A DNA stretch of 25,125 nt from Lachnospiraceae bacterium UBA7179 (GCA_002491195.1 DKVL01000055.1:18814-43938); one strand, 5' to 3'; positions 1-8,675 are shown, counted from the first letter of the stretch. The notes: generated by a model not told the origin, from the letters alone. Translations and numbers: made by a program.

Positions 1-10
1 GTTTTCTCAC

Positions 11-34
11 GGAATGCGCAGTTCAGCGCATTCC
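11..34. repeat. perfect 9-bp inverted repeat
   Basis: GGAATGCGC and GCGCATTCC flank a 6-base loop. There is no T-tract on either side, so it is not a clear terminator, although it lies downstream of the kinase gene that ends at 113. The 12 bases GTGAACAGTAAC at 41-52 match one end of the 36-base repeat found at 2375-2410 and 22691-22726. The stretch 1-112 holds no gene that I can support. Confidence 0.4.
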
Positions 35-112
35 TGACCTGTGAACAGTAACCAATCATTCCCTTTCTACCATAGATACGTTTTATCAACTTGATTTATA
101 TGGATTTTTATA

Positions 113-1372
113 TTATTTTATAGGTACAAGAACGTCAACGATAAAACTTCCATTGTCTGTATAGCACATTAAATCACCGCCAATCCTCTGCGCCGCTTCC
201 AGCATCGTTGGCAGGCCAAAGCCATGATCTGCACCATCCTTGCTGGTACCTGGAAACGTCCCTTTTTCCACGCACAGCACACTGCTGCATGCATTTTTTA
301 TCCGAATGATCAGATGGCCCTTATTGTATTTCATACGCGCAGATACTTCCCGTTGTTCCTGTGGCAGCCCCTGGAGCGCATCCCTTGCATTTTCCAATCC
401 ATTTGAGAGAATCTGGCACAGCTCCATATGCGGCAGCTGCTCATCACCAATCTGAATGTCAAGCTTTAATACCACGCCGATCTGTTCAAATTTCTGAAAA
501 TAACTGTCCAACACGGCATTGATATACGGGTTTGCACAATATTGTCCCAGGCCTGCGTCGATCTCGCCCTGCACATTTTTCAGATAGTCCAATGTCTCAT
601 CTACTTTTCCTGCCGCCAGAAGACCTGCGATCGTGACTGTGTACCCTTTGATGTCATGTTTCAACTTCCGAATGCGCTGCTGGCTTTCGAGCTGTTCCTG
701 CAGAACCCGCTCATTCTGCTGTTTGCGATAAAGCAATAGCTGCCCATAAAGCGAAGAAAACATCATACTGTAATTAAATAACATCAAAATCAAGATCAAT
801 ACACAGACCGGGATATCCTCTGGTCTCTCCACAATATTGACCGGGAACTGAACCACAAGTACTAGAAGAACATAATACAATATTGTCGTTCCGGAAAAAA
901 CTCCCCATCCCTTCTCCACTGTAGCCTGCAGCTCCAGATATGGTTTTCGCAAAAAACGGTATGCCAGATACTCTACTAACGGAAATGCAACCAGCCTGCT
1001 GAAAAACATCAGTATGTAGTTCCCGCCGCCAAGATAATAATCCAACAGGTTTGTGACTGCCATGAGCCACAGACATGTCGTATCCGCCAGGCAAAACGTA
1101 AACAGAAAACGAAATTTCTTGTCAGCTGAGATCATATAAAAGAATACAAAACTCGGAATCGAACAGGTAACGAAAAATATCTTCCCGAGAAAACCCAACC
1201 CAAACATCCAGCCCACAACCAGATTCAATACCATCAGAATCCCCATACCACTCACTGCAAACAATATGGTTTTCCGCCTGGTATAACGTGACCGGAATAA
1301 CATCACGAACAAAAAAATCACATGAACCATTGCCCATAAAATGGACAAATCCCTTAACACTATGTTCTGCAT
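113..1372 (-). CDS. AgrC-like GHKL sensor histidine kinase
   Basis: This is a membrane sensor kinase expected to phosphorylate a response regulator. Counting from an upstream ATG at 1429, about six hydrophobic segments fill residues 25-230. A coiled linker leads to the phospho-acceptor box KHDIKGY (His258). The GHKL ATPase part follows, with an N-box LSNGLENARDA (343-351) and a G-box HGFGLPTM (402-409). This layout is typical of quorum-sensing AgrC-type kinases. I prefer the ATG at 1372: AGGAG lies four bases before it and the first membrane segment follows at once. Starting at 1429 adds a hydrophilic 19-residue tail with a poor ribosome binding site. No LytTR-type response regulator is visible, so the partner lies outside the window or is missing. 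The kinase class is clear; the signal is unknown. Confidence 0.85.
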   Translation of the reverse strand: MQNIVLRDLSILWAMVHVIFLFVMLFRSRYTRRKTILFAVSGMGILMVLNLVVGWMFGLGFLGKIFFVTCSIPSFVFFYMISADKKFRFLFTFCLADTTCLWLMAVTNLLDYYLGGGNYILMFFSRLVAFPLVEYLAYRFLRKPYLELQATVEKGWGVFSGTTILYYVLLVLVVQFPVNIVERPEDIPVCVLILILMLFNYSMMFSSLYGQLLLYRKQQNERVLQEQLESQQRIRKLKHDIKGYTVTIAGLLAAGKVDETLDYLKNVQGEIDAGLGQYCANPYINAVLDSYFQKFEQIGVVLKLDIQIGDEQLPHMELCQILSNGLENARDALQGLPQEQREVSARMKYNKGHLIIRIKNACSSVLCVEKGTFPGTSKDGADHGFGLPTMLEAAQRIGGDLMCYTDNGSFIVDVLVPIK

Positions 1373-1502
1373 CTGTCTCCTCATCTCTCGTTCTGTATCG
1401 ATACGTGCACTTTTGCCCTGTCCGCGCATCTCTGGTTTATCATTTCAATGACATTTTCCACTGCTTTAAACAGCAGTTATATATTTACATCGAACATTCG
1501 CA

Positions 1503-1668
1503 TAAAGAGCTGTAGGAAAATAAGTGATGCAGCTTGCGCAAGATATTTCTTCGGAGATGTATGTCAAAAAACGTAGGCGTAACGGGCTACGACGAAGCTT
1601 TTTGACATGCATAACCGGAGAAACAGACAAGTCAAGATGCGTCAGTTATTTTTCTACAGCTCCTAAGG
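1503..1668. mobile_element. MITE-like near-palindromic element
   Basis: Bases 1505-1570 align without gaps to the reverse complement of 1599-1664, with about 49 of 66 positions matching by hand count. They flank a 28-base centre that itself contains CGTAG/CTACG. The outer end of the right arm, read on the minus strand as CCTTAGGAGCTGTAG, recurs at 25003 as CCTTAGGAACTGTAG. That similarity continues for about 52 bases with three mismatches and one gap. There is no coding capacity of its own. Long imperfect terminal inverted repeats plus a second related copy suggest a non-autonomous mobile element or a folded repeat family. Target-site duplication is not certain: TAA flanks both ends, but it is short. 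Confidence 0.65.
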
Positions 1669-2186
1669 AAAGGACGAAACCTCCTCACTCTCCGACAGGA
1701 TCTCTTCAACGCCTTCGATGGGTGTTGTGTTCGGCAGACCAACGCTCGTCTCTGCACTGTCGGCCCTGCCCTGAGGATCATATTGCTCTCTCTCTGTGTT
1801 TCGTCCTCATCCTCCCACAGAGATTTATATTTTTCCCGCTTTTTCTGCTCATTGAGCATTGCAAGATTCTTTGCGGCCAGATACATTTCCATGCTGTAGT
1901 CCATCAGTTTCTTCTCGTCTGATGCGGGCACTTTTGCGCCTTTACCGATACGCCTCGCCGCCTCCATGATCTTAGCCATATCCTCGCCATACTCCTGCGC
2001 AGCATCACTCTGCTGCCTCGCAACTTCTGCATTCCTCACCAGCACGCGCTCCTCTGCAAGCCGGTCAAGCACTTCCTGATTCTCATCACACCGCTGTGTA
2101 ACGGCATCGATTGTGAGCTCCAATGTTGCTGCTTCGTTGGCAAAGATTTCCTTGCCATCGATGGTTATCTTCGATTTGTTTTCCAA
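1632..2186 (-). pseudogene. unrecognised coiled-coil protein, frameshifted near its 3' end
   Basis: I do not recognise the family. The product is charged, Ala/Glu-rich and mostly helical over residues 20-130, with no signal peptide. It starts at a TTG (2184-2186) behind an AGAAGA-type ribosome binding site, and a consensus promoter lies at 2307-2335. As read, the last 48 residues become Arg/Cys-rich and run into the repeat element. Skipping two bases of the (CT)5 tract at 1786-1795 restores an acidic tail of the same style as the rest (ending SESEEVSSFP). That frame stops at 1663-1665, exactly in the CCTTAGGA edge of the element. I infer that an extra AG unit caused the frameshift and that the element supplies the stop codon. 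It may instead be a phase-variable tract or a sequencing error. Confidence 0.6.
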
Positions 2187-2306
2187 ATCTTCTTTTTTCT
2201 TTAAGAGCTTTCGCTATATTTTATTTTTCTTCAATTTCCCACTGCTCTTTCTGATCGGCGTTGTAAATGCCATAAAACACCTTGTTTCTATCTTATGTCT
2301 TACATA

Positions 2307-2335
2307 ATTTTACTACATACAATATACAATGTCAA
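2307..2335 (-). promoter_or_regulatory. sigma-A type promoter of the coiled-coil gene
   Basis: On the minus strand TTGACA (2330-2335) is followed after exactly 17 bases by TAAAAT (2307-2312). It points at the TTG start at 2186. The perfect inverted repeat TTATGT-ctt-ACATAA at 2293-2307 covers the expected transcription start and could be an operator. Confidence 0.7.
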
Positions 2336-2374
2336 ATTTGCCTGGCTGCAACTAAAACCGCACAGTTTATCTGG

Positions 2375-2410
2375 TGTTACTGTTCACTCCGTTCCAGTAA
2401 CAGGCAAAAA
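2375..2410 (-). repeat. 36-base palindromic repeat, copy 1
   Basis: The sequence matches 22691-22726 at 34 of 36 positions in the opposite orientation. It contains the inverted repeat TGTTACTG/CAGTAACA with a 12-base loop. It lies between genes in both places, as REP-like repeats do. Its function is unknown. Confidence 0.6.
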
Positions 2411-2551
2411 TCCATGCAAACAGTAACTTTACCTGAAGATAATAGTCAAAGATACGGGACGAGAGCCGCATATCCAGTCAAAAGGTCATCGGATCAGGAA
2501 TTTGACCAAAAGGTTACATATTCTCAAATGCAATGAGGCTGCTGAGGAATC

Positions 2552-5500
2552 TTACGCTTTGCGCACTCCATCAGTGTTTAGTTCGCCTGCCGTCTCCAGA
2601 ATTTCTTTCTCAGTCAGATACTTCTTCCCGTTCTCCATAACCTTTTTCACCAGACGTTCTATCACATCCTTATTTGACTCAATAATACGCATTGCCTCTT
2701 TCAACTGTTCTGATAAAATGCGGTTGACCAGTTCTTTTGCCTTTTGGTCATATTGAAACTCTGCATCTTTGATCACAGCCAATCCGATCTCTTCCTCATA
2801 CATTCCGAACTTACACACCATATCTGCGGCAATGCTTGTAGCATACTCCAAATCACTGGCTGCGCCATGTGTCAGGCCATAGTCAAATATCATCTCGGCT
2901 GCCCTGCCGCCTAATGCCGAACAGATCCTTTCCAGATAATATTTTTTCGTCGAATCCCTTTCCTCTGTTCCAGACAGCACATATCCTCCATGATTCCCTC
3001 TTGCCACAATGCTCATATAAGCGGATGGTCTGCCATAGTATAGATCAATCAAGGTATGTCCTGCCTCGTGATAAGCAGTACACTCGATCTCCTTTGGAGA
3101 CCTGTTCACCCTTTCCTCGCCCATGGTGCACTTTTCAAATATCTCATCAAACAAATCGTCCTGAATGATCTGGCCTGACCGGATTCCCTCCCGCAAAGCC
3201 GCTTCAACCACTTTCTCAAGCTTTGCCGGAGCCAGTCCCTTAGACCTGGCAGCGATACTTTTTATCTTTCCATACGAAATATTAAACATACTGCTCTGCT
3301 TATTGATGAGTTTTTCCAGCAGCAGCCTTCTTTCCTCTTCTTCCAAAACGCCCATCCCAAACGATATGTCAAAACGACGCTGGAGGGCAAAGTCAATTTC
3401 ATTTCCACGATTCGTGGCGGCTATGACAAACACCGGTTTATCATTCCTGCTGATAAATCCATCCATCTCGGTCAGTAATGCGTTCAGAATCGGATTGGGG
3501 GCATATGAGTATTCCCGTTTCATGCCTATGGCATCAATTTCATCTATGAACAGAATCGCAGGTGCATATTTTCTCGCAATACGAAACGTATCCTGCACCT
3601 TCCACGGACCTCCATTCAGGAACTCGCTCGCGCTGATGGAAAGGAAATTCACTCCCGATTCTGAGGCCACAACTTTTGCCAGAGAGGTCTTCCCAGTTCC
3701 CGCAGGACCATATAGCAGGACTCCCCTTGGCTTTATACCCGCTTTTCTATACTCCTTGGGCTTCTTTAGATACTCAATAAAAAATCGAAGCTCCTTTTTG
3801 AGATCCTCGGACACAAAAATATCATCCCAGCTCTTATTCGGACGCAGGTCATCAGGCAAGACCGAAGACTTATCCTCGGACTCCACTGCCGTTTCAAGCT
3901 TGAAATCGCAGAAAATAATACTTCCAACATTGGTCTTCTCATCAAATTCTTTTTTCGTTTCATACGTCAGGATCTGGTGCCGCGCTGTCAATGTCTCCAT
4001 TACCATCTGACAGCATACATCCTTATAGGTATCCTCCAGCTGGCTTCTAAAATATTTACTCTCGATAAATCCTCCAACTCCTTTTTTCATGAAGGTATTT
4101 TTTTCTTTTTCCGTATAGGCATGTCCACGGCTTCCGTCCAAAATATATACTGGGATTTCTTGATCTTCCTCCCGAAGTTTCAGGAAAACATCCCGGCCAA
4201 TCGTCCTGGCATCCACAACATTCAGCCCGTTTCCCACATTCTCAAGACCATATATGTAGTCAATGACTGCAAAAAGGACATTTTCCTTGTGGATCATTTG
4301 CATAAACTCGCTGCTGTCCACAGTGTTCACCACACGCACATGATTATTTTCCATCCTGCTGACTGGCTCGTATTTCACTGTTCCAAAGACAGGAATGACG
4401 CAGTTCCTTTCCCCGAAGTAGAAGTCCCGGATTTCCTCTGCGGCATCCTCAAAATCACATTTCCATTCGATTCTTCTGACCATGCCGCTTTCATCCCGTC
4501 CCTGCTTTTCCTCTACCAGTTTGAACAGCTCATACATTTCCTTATTAATGAACTTGCCTGCTATTTTGGAAGCATTTCTGGCATCTGCGCTTCCGCCCAT
4601 GGAATATAATATCGTCCTGGCCAGGTATTCTTTTCCCTGCTTCAGGTTACAGCCAAATTTCTTCTCTATTTTTTGGAACCAGTTCTCTATATCCTTCTCC
4701 ACCAGTTCAAGAATCGTATCTGCCTTTAAATGATTCAGCATCATAACAGTGTACGAAGACATTCTCGAAAGTATTTCTGGCGGAAAACAGGGCTGGTTTA
4801 TTCTCGGATTGATATCCTTCCCCAGCGCGTCGATCACCACTTTCTCCGGAAGCAATGTAAGGTTTTCATTCTGCGCATCGCTGTAAAGCTGTCGGCCTGC
4901 ATTGGTTGTAAAAAATATAATCGTGTCTTTAAACGATACATTTTTATCATAAAACCGATCCCTGCAGACGCCTTCATCCAAAATCTGCAAAAAGATCAGT
5001 ATAACGCTGCGGCATGCTTTCTCGATCTCGTCAAACAAAAGAACACATCGCGGGTTTTGATCCACAAACTCGGTAAGCATACCGCCGCTATTCGTATCTT
5101 TATACTGCGGGGCCCACCCCTGAAGATCTCCTTCTGAATCTTGCATGGCAAATCCTGACATGTCAATCCGTTTAAAAGGAAATCCCAATTTTCTGGCAAA
5201 CAGCTGGACCATAAAAGTCTTTCCTACGCCCGGAGGCCCTGCTAAAAGGTATGCGTTTCTGGGACCTCTCTGATCCGGCTGCAGTCGGATCGTCAATTCC
5301 CGGTCAAAATATGCCGCTCTCAACTTCTCAATAGCCGCATCCTGCCCCAGAACCATTCCCTTGAGTTCATATTCCACAGCCCCCGCCTCCATCAAAAGCT
5401 GCTGCATGGAAACTTCTTCCTCTGGTTCCTCCACTTCCATCTCACTGACTTTGGGCTTTGGATAACGGTTCGCAAACCGGGTCACAAAATCGGCCACGGC

Positions 5501-6082
5501 AGGCGGATTATACCCAATTACATTTTCCTCTTTTAAGTCCTTATAGATCGTTGTCAATTCGCTTAAGTTTTCATCAGAGAGACATCTTTCCAAATGTTTC
5601 TTCAGATTGTCCGCTGCAGCTTTCCTGACACTGTCGTTCTGTTTCGAGCGGATGATATGGATACATTTTTTCATGTCTTCCGCGATCATCCAATATTCTG
5701 TCGTTCTGGTAATTTTTTTCCTGTTGGCATCTTCACCAACATCCTCTTCTTCCTGCTCTCCCTTATCAGGAAAAAGTTCTGGATTTTCTGTTTCAGACGC
5801 ATCTCCGAAGGGCAAAAATCCCTCTTCCTCCCAACTCGCATCCTCCAAATAGTCGGCATTCTCACCCAGATACACCAAATCCCACAGATATTTTTCCGCT
5901 TCCTTTATAGCATACCGCAGGCTGCCGGGCACATCTTCCACCGCATCCTCAAGCTCACTCCGATATTCAAAACGACGAAATTTTGAATTTGGATACTTGT
6001 TTGTCTGCTCAGAGCATTTCAGCCATTCCTTAAAAATTCCGGTTCTTCTCCCGCTTTTTACGGCGTAAATCATTTTCTTCAA
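2552..6082 (-). CDS. giant soluble AAA+ protease: viroplasmin, ClpB-like, receiver-like, FtsH-like and M41 domains (copy 1)
   Basis: This 1176-residue protein is predicted to unfold and degrade proteins with ATP. Residues 3-46 match the RNase H1 hybrid-binding (viroplasmin) domain (YAVKSGRRTGIFKEW). A charged helical region of about 130 residues follows. The first AAA+ module resembles ClpA/ClpB D2: GPPGVGKT 282-289, LLFDEIE 348-354. Residues 560-690 look like a receiver fold (VIDY with Asp608, IPVYILDG, KKGVGGFI). The second module is FtsH-like: GPAGTGKT 792-799, LFIDEID 844-850. The M41 peptidase has HEAGH at 1005-1009 and the likely third zinc ligand Asp1077. FtsH's two membrane segments are absent and both pore loops are atypical. 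The TTG start at 6080-6082 is set by AGGAGG eight bases upstream and by alignment with copy 2; an upstream frame reaches 6196. It lies downstream of RNase H and receiver genes. Domain calls are by eye; substrates are unknown. Confidence 0.85.
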   Translation of the reverse strand: MKKMIYAVKSGRRTGIFKEWLKCSEQTNKYPNSKFRRFEYRSELEDAVEDVPGSLRYAIKEAEKYLWDLVYLGENADYLEDASWEEEGFLPFGDASETENPELFPDKGEQEEEDVGEDANRKKITRTTEYWMIAEDMKKCIHIIRSKQNDSVRKAAADNLKKHLERCLSDENLSELTTIYKDLKEENVIGYNPPAVADFVTRFANRYPKPKVSEMEVEEPEEEVSMQQLLMEAGAVEYELKGMVLGQDAAIEKLRAAYFDRELTIRLQPDQRGPRNAYLLAGPPGVGKTFMVQLFARKLGFPFKRIDMSGFAMQDSEGDLQGWAPQYKDTNSGGMLTEFVDQNPRCVLLFDEIEKACRSVILIFLQILDEGVCRDRFYDKNVSFKDTIIFFTTNAGRQLYSDAQNENLTLLPEKVVIDALGKDINPRINQPCFPPEILSRMSSYTVMMLNHLKADTILELVEKDIENWFQKIEKKFGCNLKQGKEYLARTILYSMGGSADARNASKIAGKFINKEMYELFKLVEEKQGRDESGMVRRIEWKCDFEDAAEEIRDFYFGERNCVIPVFGTVKYEPVSRMENNHVRVVNTVDSSEFMQMIHKENVLFAVIDYIYGLENVGNGLNVVDARTIGRDVFLKLREEDQEIPVYILDGSRGHAYTEKEKNTFMKKGVGGFIESKYFRSQLEDTYKDVCCQMVMETLTARHQILTYETKKEFDEKTNVGSIIFCDFKLETAVESEDKSSVLPDDLRPNKSWDDIFVSEDLKKELRFFIEYLKKPKEYRKAGIKPRGVLLYGPAGTGKTSLAKVVASESGVNFLSISASEFLNGGPWKVQDTFRIARKYAPAILFIDEIDAIGMKREYSYAPNPILNALLTEMDGFISRNDKPVFVIAATNRGNEIDFALQRRFDISFGMGVLEEEERRLLLEKLINKQSSMFNISYGKIKSIAARSKGLAPAKLEKVVEAALREGIRSGQIIQDDLFDEIFEKCTMGEERVNRSPKEIECTAYHEAGHTLIDLYYGRPSAYMSIVARGNHGGYVLSGTEERDSTKKYYLERICSALGGRAAEMIFDYGLTHGAASDLEYATSIAADMVCKFGMYEEEIGLAVIKDAEFQYDQKAKELVNRILSEQLKEAMRIIESNKDVIERLVKKVMENGKKYLTEKEILETAGELNTDGVRKA

Positions 6083-6211
6083 TCCGCGTTCCTCCTGGTA
6101 TTTTATGCTTCTCACAAATCTTCCATCACAGGCCGTTCTCCAAAACAATCTTATTCCAAATCTTGCTGCCGTTCTGGATGATTTTTGTACTGCCATTAAT
6201 CCATGTTATTT

Positions 6212-6259
6212 AAAGGTTAAGCAGACATATCCCGTAAGAGATCTGTCTGCTTAACCTTT
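6212..6259 (-). terminator. 16-bp perfect hairpin after the RNase H gene
   Basis: AAAGGTTAAGCAGACA (6212-6227) pairs perfectly with 6244-6259 around a 16-base loop. It begins at the base after the RNase H stop codon (6260-6262). On the minus strand the tail is AAATAACA, so the U-tract is poor. It may be a weak terminator, an attenuator that lowers protease expression, or an RNA-stability element. On the plus strand it is followed by TTTTTAAAA, which no plus-strand gene here needs. Confidence 0.6.
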
Positions 6260-7270
6260 TTAAAATTTAGGACAGAATATTCCGTCAGATTTCTTCAATA
6301 CCTTTTCGACAAGATCCCTGGCATGTCTAGCATTTTTTCTTCTTTTATCTGCATTAGCAGTGGCTGGAAAGCCCTTGAACTCATCCGGTATGGCTCTAAA
6401 GACATTGAAATCTTCTTGTCTCCTTATTGCTATTCCGGTTTCAGCTTTTGCGAGAATATCCACTAAATCATTATATACAGCATGCGGATAGTTCTCTTTA
6501 TTTTCGACCTTGTACTGTTCTTTTTCGTCTTCGCCCTGGTTGTCTTTGACCTCGTGACTATCAATTTTTTTAAATATTATGCCATCATCCTTTAAAAATC
6601 CTTCTTCTTCTAATTTTTGTAAAAATTCTCTATATTGATAAGCTGCATCTCCTTTTACCGTGTTTAAATCTTTCCTGTTATCATAGCCCTGCTTTATGCC
6701 ATCACGGTCATAAATAAGCAGAATGCTTTTTAATCTTCGATCTTCACAGCATATCTTCAGCGATCGCATTGCTCCAAAAAGTTCACCGACTGCTCCCTGA
6801 GATTCAGATACGAAACCACTTTGTCCGAACCGACTTTTAAAAGGATATTCCTCCTGTTCGTTTTTTTCACCGTCACCATCATATCTGACGATTTTATATT
6901 TTTTTCCACCCTCCACATCTTGTATGGTACAGCTCTCAATGTAAGGCTTATCCTCGTCTTTAAAAAAGATGATCAGACCATATGACGTTAGCGTTTTATC
7001 TTTTTGCGTAAAACTTCCGTCTGTATATACTACGGCATCATATTTTGCAGCGTCAAACGGCTTGTAATGTTTTTCTATATATTCATCCCACTTTCCCTTA
7101 CTGAATGCCTCTGCTTCCTCCTTATGTACAAACCCCGGTGGATCAGCATTCTTTTGTCCCATTTTTTTTGCTGCAGCTTGCGCCTCCTTATAATCGTGAT
7201 ACTCAACTAAACCGTCATTCCCTTTCCATGTGTAGTATTTTTTTATTTCCTCTGTTTTCTGTGTTTCCAT
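6260..7270 (-). CDS. type-1 ribonuclease H family protein
   Basis: The 336-residue protein should cut RNA in RNA:DNA hybrids. The RNase H fold spans about 76-285. Visible catalytic positions are YTDGS (Asp84), GELFGAM (Glu163), IYDRDGI (Asp188 or Asp190) and YNDLVDILAK (Asp271), with His239 in the place of the usual KGHSG histidine. The N-terminal 65 residues end in FVHKEEAEAF, like the end of a hybrid-binding domain, so this may be a diverged viroplasmin domain. It is longer than standard RNase H1, with insertions near 105-155 and 240-262. The ATG at 7270 follows AAGGGAAAAATA. It lies 79 bases after the receiver gene and upstream of the giant protease, whose N-terminus carries a clear hybrid-binding domain. 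That pairing suggests a shared hybrid substrate, which is inference. Confidence 0.8.
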   Translation of the reverse strand: METQKTEEIKKYYTWKGNDGLVEYHDYKEAQAAAKKMGQKNADPPGFVHKEEAEAFSKGKWDEYIEKHYKPFDAAKYDAVVYTDGSFTQKDKTLTSYGLIIFFKDEDKPYIESCTIQDVEGGKKYKIVRYDGDGEKNEQEEYPFKSRFGQSGFVSESQGAVGELFGAMRSLKICCEDRRLKSILLIYDRDGIKQGYDNRKDLNTVKGDAAYQYREFLQKLEEEGFLKDDGIIFKKIDSHEVKDNQGEDEKEQYKVENKENYPHAVYNDLVDILAKAETGIAIRRQEDFNVFRAIPDEFKGFPATANADKRRKNARHARDLVEKVLKKSDGIFCPKF

Positions 7271-7349
7271 TATTTTTCCCTTTCTGTCCAGTATAGGATT
7301 TGCATCCTTGTTTCGTTTGTTGTGTTTCTGTATTCCGTGATTTCTTCCG

Positions 7350-7749
7350 TCAGCTGTCCTTTTCTAATCTGCCCAACACCTCCTTAAAATCTGAATTGAG
7401 ATCGTTTTGTTCGCTATACCATACGCTTCCCAATATGTCGGGAATACTGTAATTTAGAGCGGAACAGACAATGACCGGAATATCGATTTTTTCTTGTTTC
7501 ATTCTTTCGATCAGTTTCAGTCCCGCTTCCTCATCTACGGTTTCTCCCGCTTTCAACGGATATTGCATATCCGTCACGATCAAATCGATCTTGTCCTCAC
7601 CATGGTATAGTTGTTCCCACAGTTTTTCCTGACTTCTCACTGTCATGATATTGCGGACGCCATTAAATTCCAAAGCTTTTTCGTATATCAGCCCTCTTAA
7701 GAACATCATCATCCGCAATGACTGCTTTTATTTTTGACAGATCCATCAT
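7350..7749 (-). pseudogene. stand-alone receiver-domain protein, frameshifted in this sequence
   Basis: The true start is probably the ATG at 7747-7749 behind AAGGAAGG. That frame reads MMDLSKIKAVIADDDVLKR, with the acidic triad of a response-regulator receiver. It stops soon after the run of five A at 7677-7681. Dropping one A joins it to the frame that ends at 7350 and gives a receiver of about 132 residues: phospho-acceptor in IVTDMQYP (Asp60), VIVCSA with Ser in the Thr/Ser position, but no clear conserved Lys. There is no output domain. I infer a one-base insertion or a sequencing error; without it only an N-truncated product from 7718 is open. It precedes RNase H and the giant protease on the same strand, and the protease has a receiver-like domain of its own, so it could be an adaptor. 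Confidence 0.7.
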
Positions 7750-7825
7750 AATCCTTCCTTTCGCTGCATGCGCCGCCTTAGGTTCCTTAGCGGCATATTT
7801 CACCTGCATGGGGCTGTGCAAATAA

Positions 7826-7855
7826 ATACCCAGGAACTGATCTGTCCCCGGGTAT
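7826..7855 (-). terminator. probable terminator of the transglutaminase-like gene
   Basis: ATACCC pairs with GGGTAT, with two further G-C pairs inside. On the minus strand it is followed by TTATTT. It starts 29 bases past the stop codon at 7884, separating that gene from the receiver/RNase H/protease set. Confidence 0.5.
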
Positions 7856-7883
7856 GTTCAATACGCAATGCCTAAATTCCAAA

Positions 7884-8675
7884 CTAAAATGTATCGGGAT
7901 TGTTCATAATTTGTTCCAGTATCCACTGATTCATCAGCCGCTGCTGCTCTATCGTCGCTTGTATTTCCATTTGTTCTTCCGCCTGCCGTGTTTCCCACCC
8001 ACAAGGACTCGCGCCCTTGATTTCGAGATCTGGCGCGTTATGGTCAGCCCACAGTTCAGTAGACATCAGGTAATGATTGGAATAGTCTTCAATGTCATTC
8101 CATGTCACATCGACAAAATATCTCACGCCATCGATCACAACGGCATTCCAGCCATGATTCAGCTCCGAGCTGCCATAAGTGTAACTCTCTATGCCAAGCA
8201 TGCTCGTCATAGTCTGGAATGCATCCGAGTAACCGCTGCATACCCCTATCCCATGTTGGAGCACGTCGGTTCCGAGACCGCCTCCGCGATTGTCTCCAAT
8301 TACGGTCAGTATCCCATCAGCACCAACGATCATGTGAGGCGAAGGCATATCAAAAAATCCATATTCAACAGTCCTGCACAAATAATCATTGATGCGAACG
8401 CATTTCTCGTAATCACTCATCTCATTCGTGATACCCGCCGCATCGATCGCCAGAAGATATTCCTCGGGAAAATCTGTCGTATATACGGGATATTTCACAA
8501 AATCATCATAGTAACATCCGTAAATGAACACACCGCCAGGTGTCGTACATACAGGTACCTTACCGTTACTGGACTGGTCACCTGCCGCATATGTCGTGAT
8601 ACCCGTACCGAATACCATCGCTGCAGTCGTCACGGATGCCATCAAAGCCGTAAATATCTTTCTCATTTTTCTCAT
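7884..8675 (-). CDS. secreted transglutaminase-like cysteine protein (copy 1)
   Basis: This 263-residue exported protein carries a transglutaminase-core fold of the kind used by bacterial peptidase or crosslinking enzymes. Residues 1-30 form a signal peptide (MRKMRK, a hydrophobic stretch, cleavage near TTYA-AG). The catalytic triad is visible as GVCSGYSDAF (Cys146), LNHGWNAV (His174) and FVDVTWND (Asp189). The C-terminal tail is Gln/Glu-rich and helical. I chose the ATG at 8675 because GGAAGGGAG lies nine bases before it; the frame is open to 8714. A candidate ECF promoter lies at 8818-8845 on the same strand, and the gene belongs to a cluster of sigma and transglutaminase copies, so control by the nearby ECF sigma is plausible. 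The substrate is unknown. Confidence 0.8.
   Translation of the reverse strand: MRKMRKIFTALMASVTTAAMVFGTGITTYAAGDQSSNGKVPVCTTPGGVFIYGCYYDDFVKYPVYTTDFPEEYLLAIDAAGITNEMSDYEKCVRINDYLCRTVEYGFFDMPSPHMIVGADGILTVIGDNRGGGLGTDVLQHGIGVCSGYSDAFQTMTSMLGIESYTYGSSELNHGWNAVVIDGVRYFVDVTWNDIEDYSNHYLMSTELWADHNAPDLEIKGASPCGWETRQAEEQMEIQATIEQQRLMNQWILEQIMNNPDTF

Larger units (their letters stand above)
2187..2551. other. intergenic stretch without a gene
   Basis: This 365-base gap holds the promoter at 2307-2335, the inverted repeat TTATGT-ctt-ACATAA (2293-2307) touching its -10 box, and the 36-base repeat at 2375-2410. A CAAAAGGT direct repeat lies near 2478-2515. I see no clear terminator for the protease gene that ends at 2552. 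Confidence 0.5.

Noticed and set aside
3165..4010. 281-codon plus-strand frame inside protease copy 1
   Set aside because: It is the antisense shadow of the FtsH-like module, with Ser/Phe/Ile-rich composition and no domain.
6083..6196. 38-codon N-terminal extension of protease copy 1
   Set aside because: AGGAGG sits directly before the TTG at 6082, and copy 2 begins at the matching residue. The extension is Arg-rich with no RBS.
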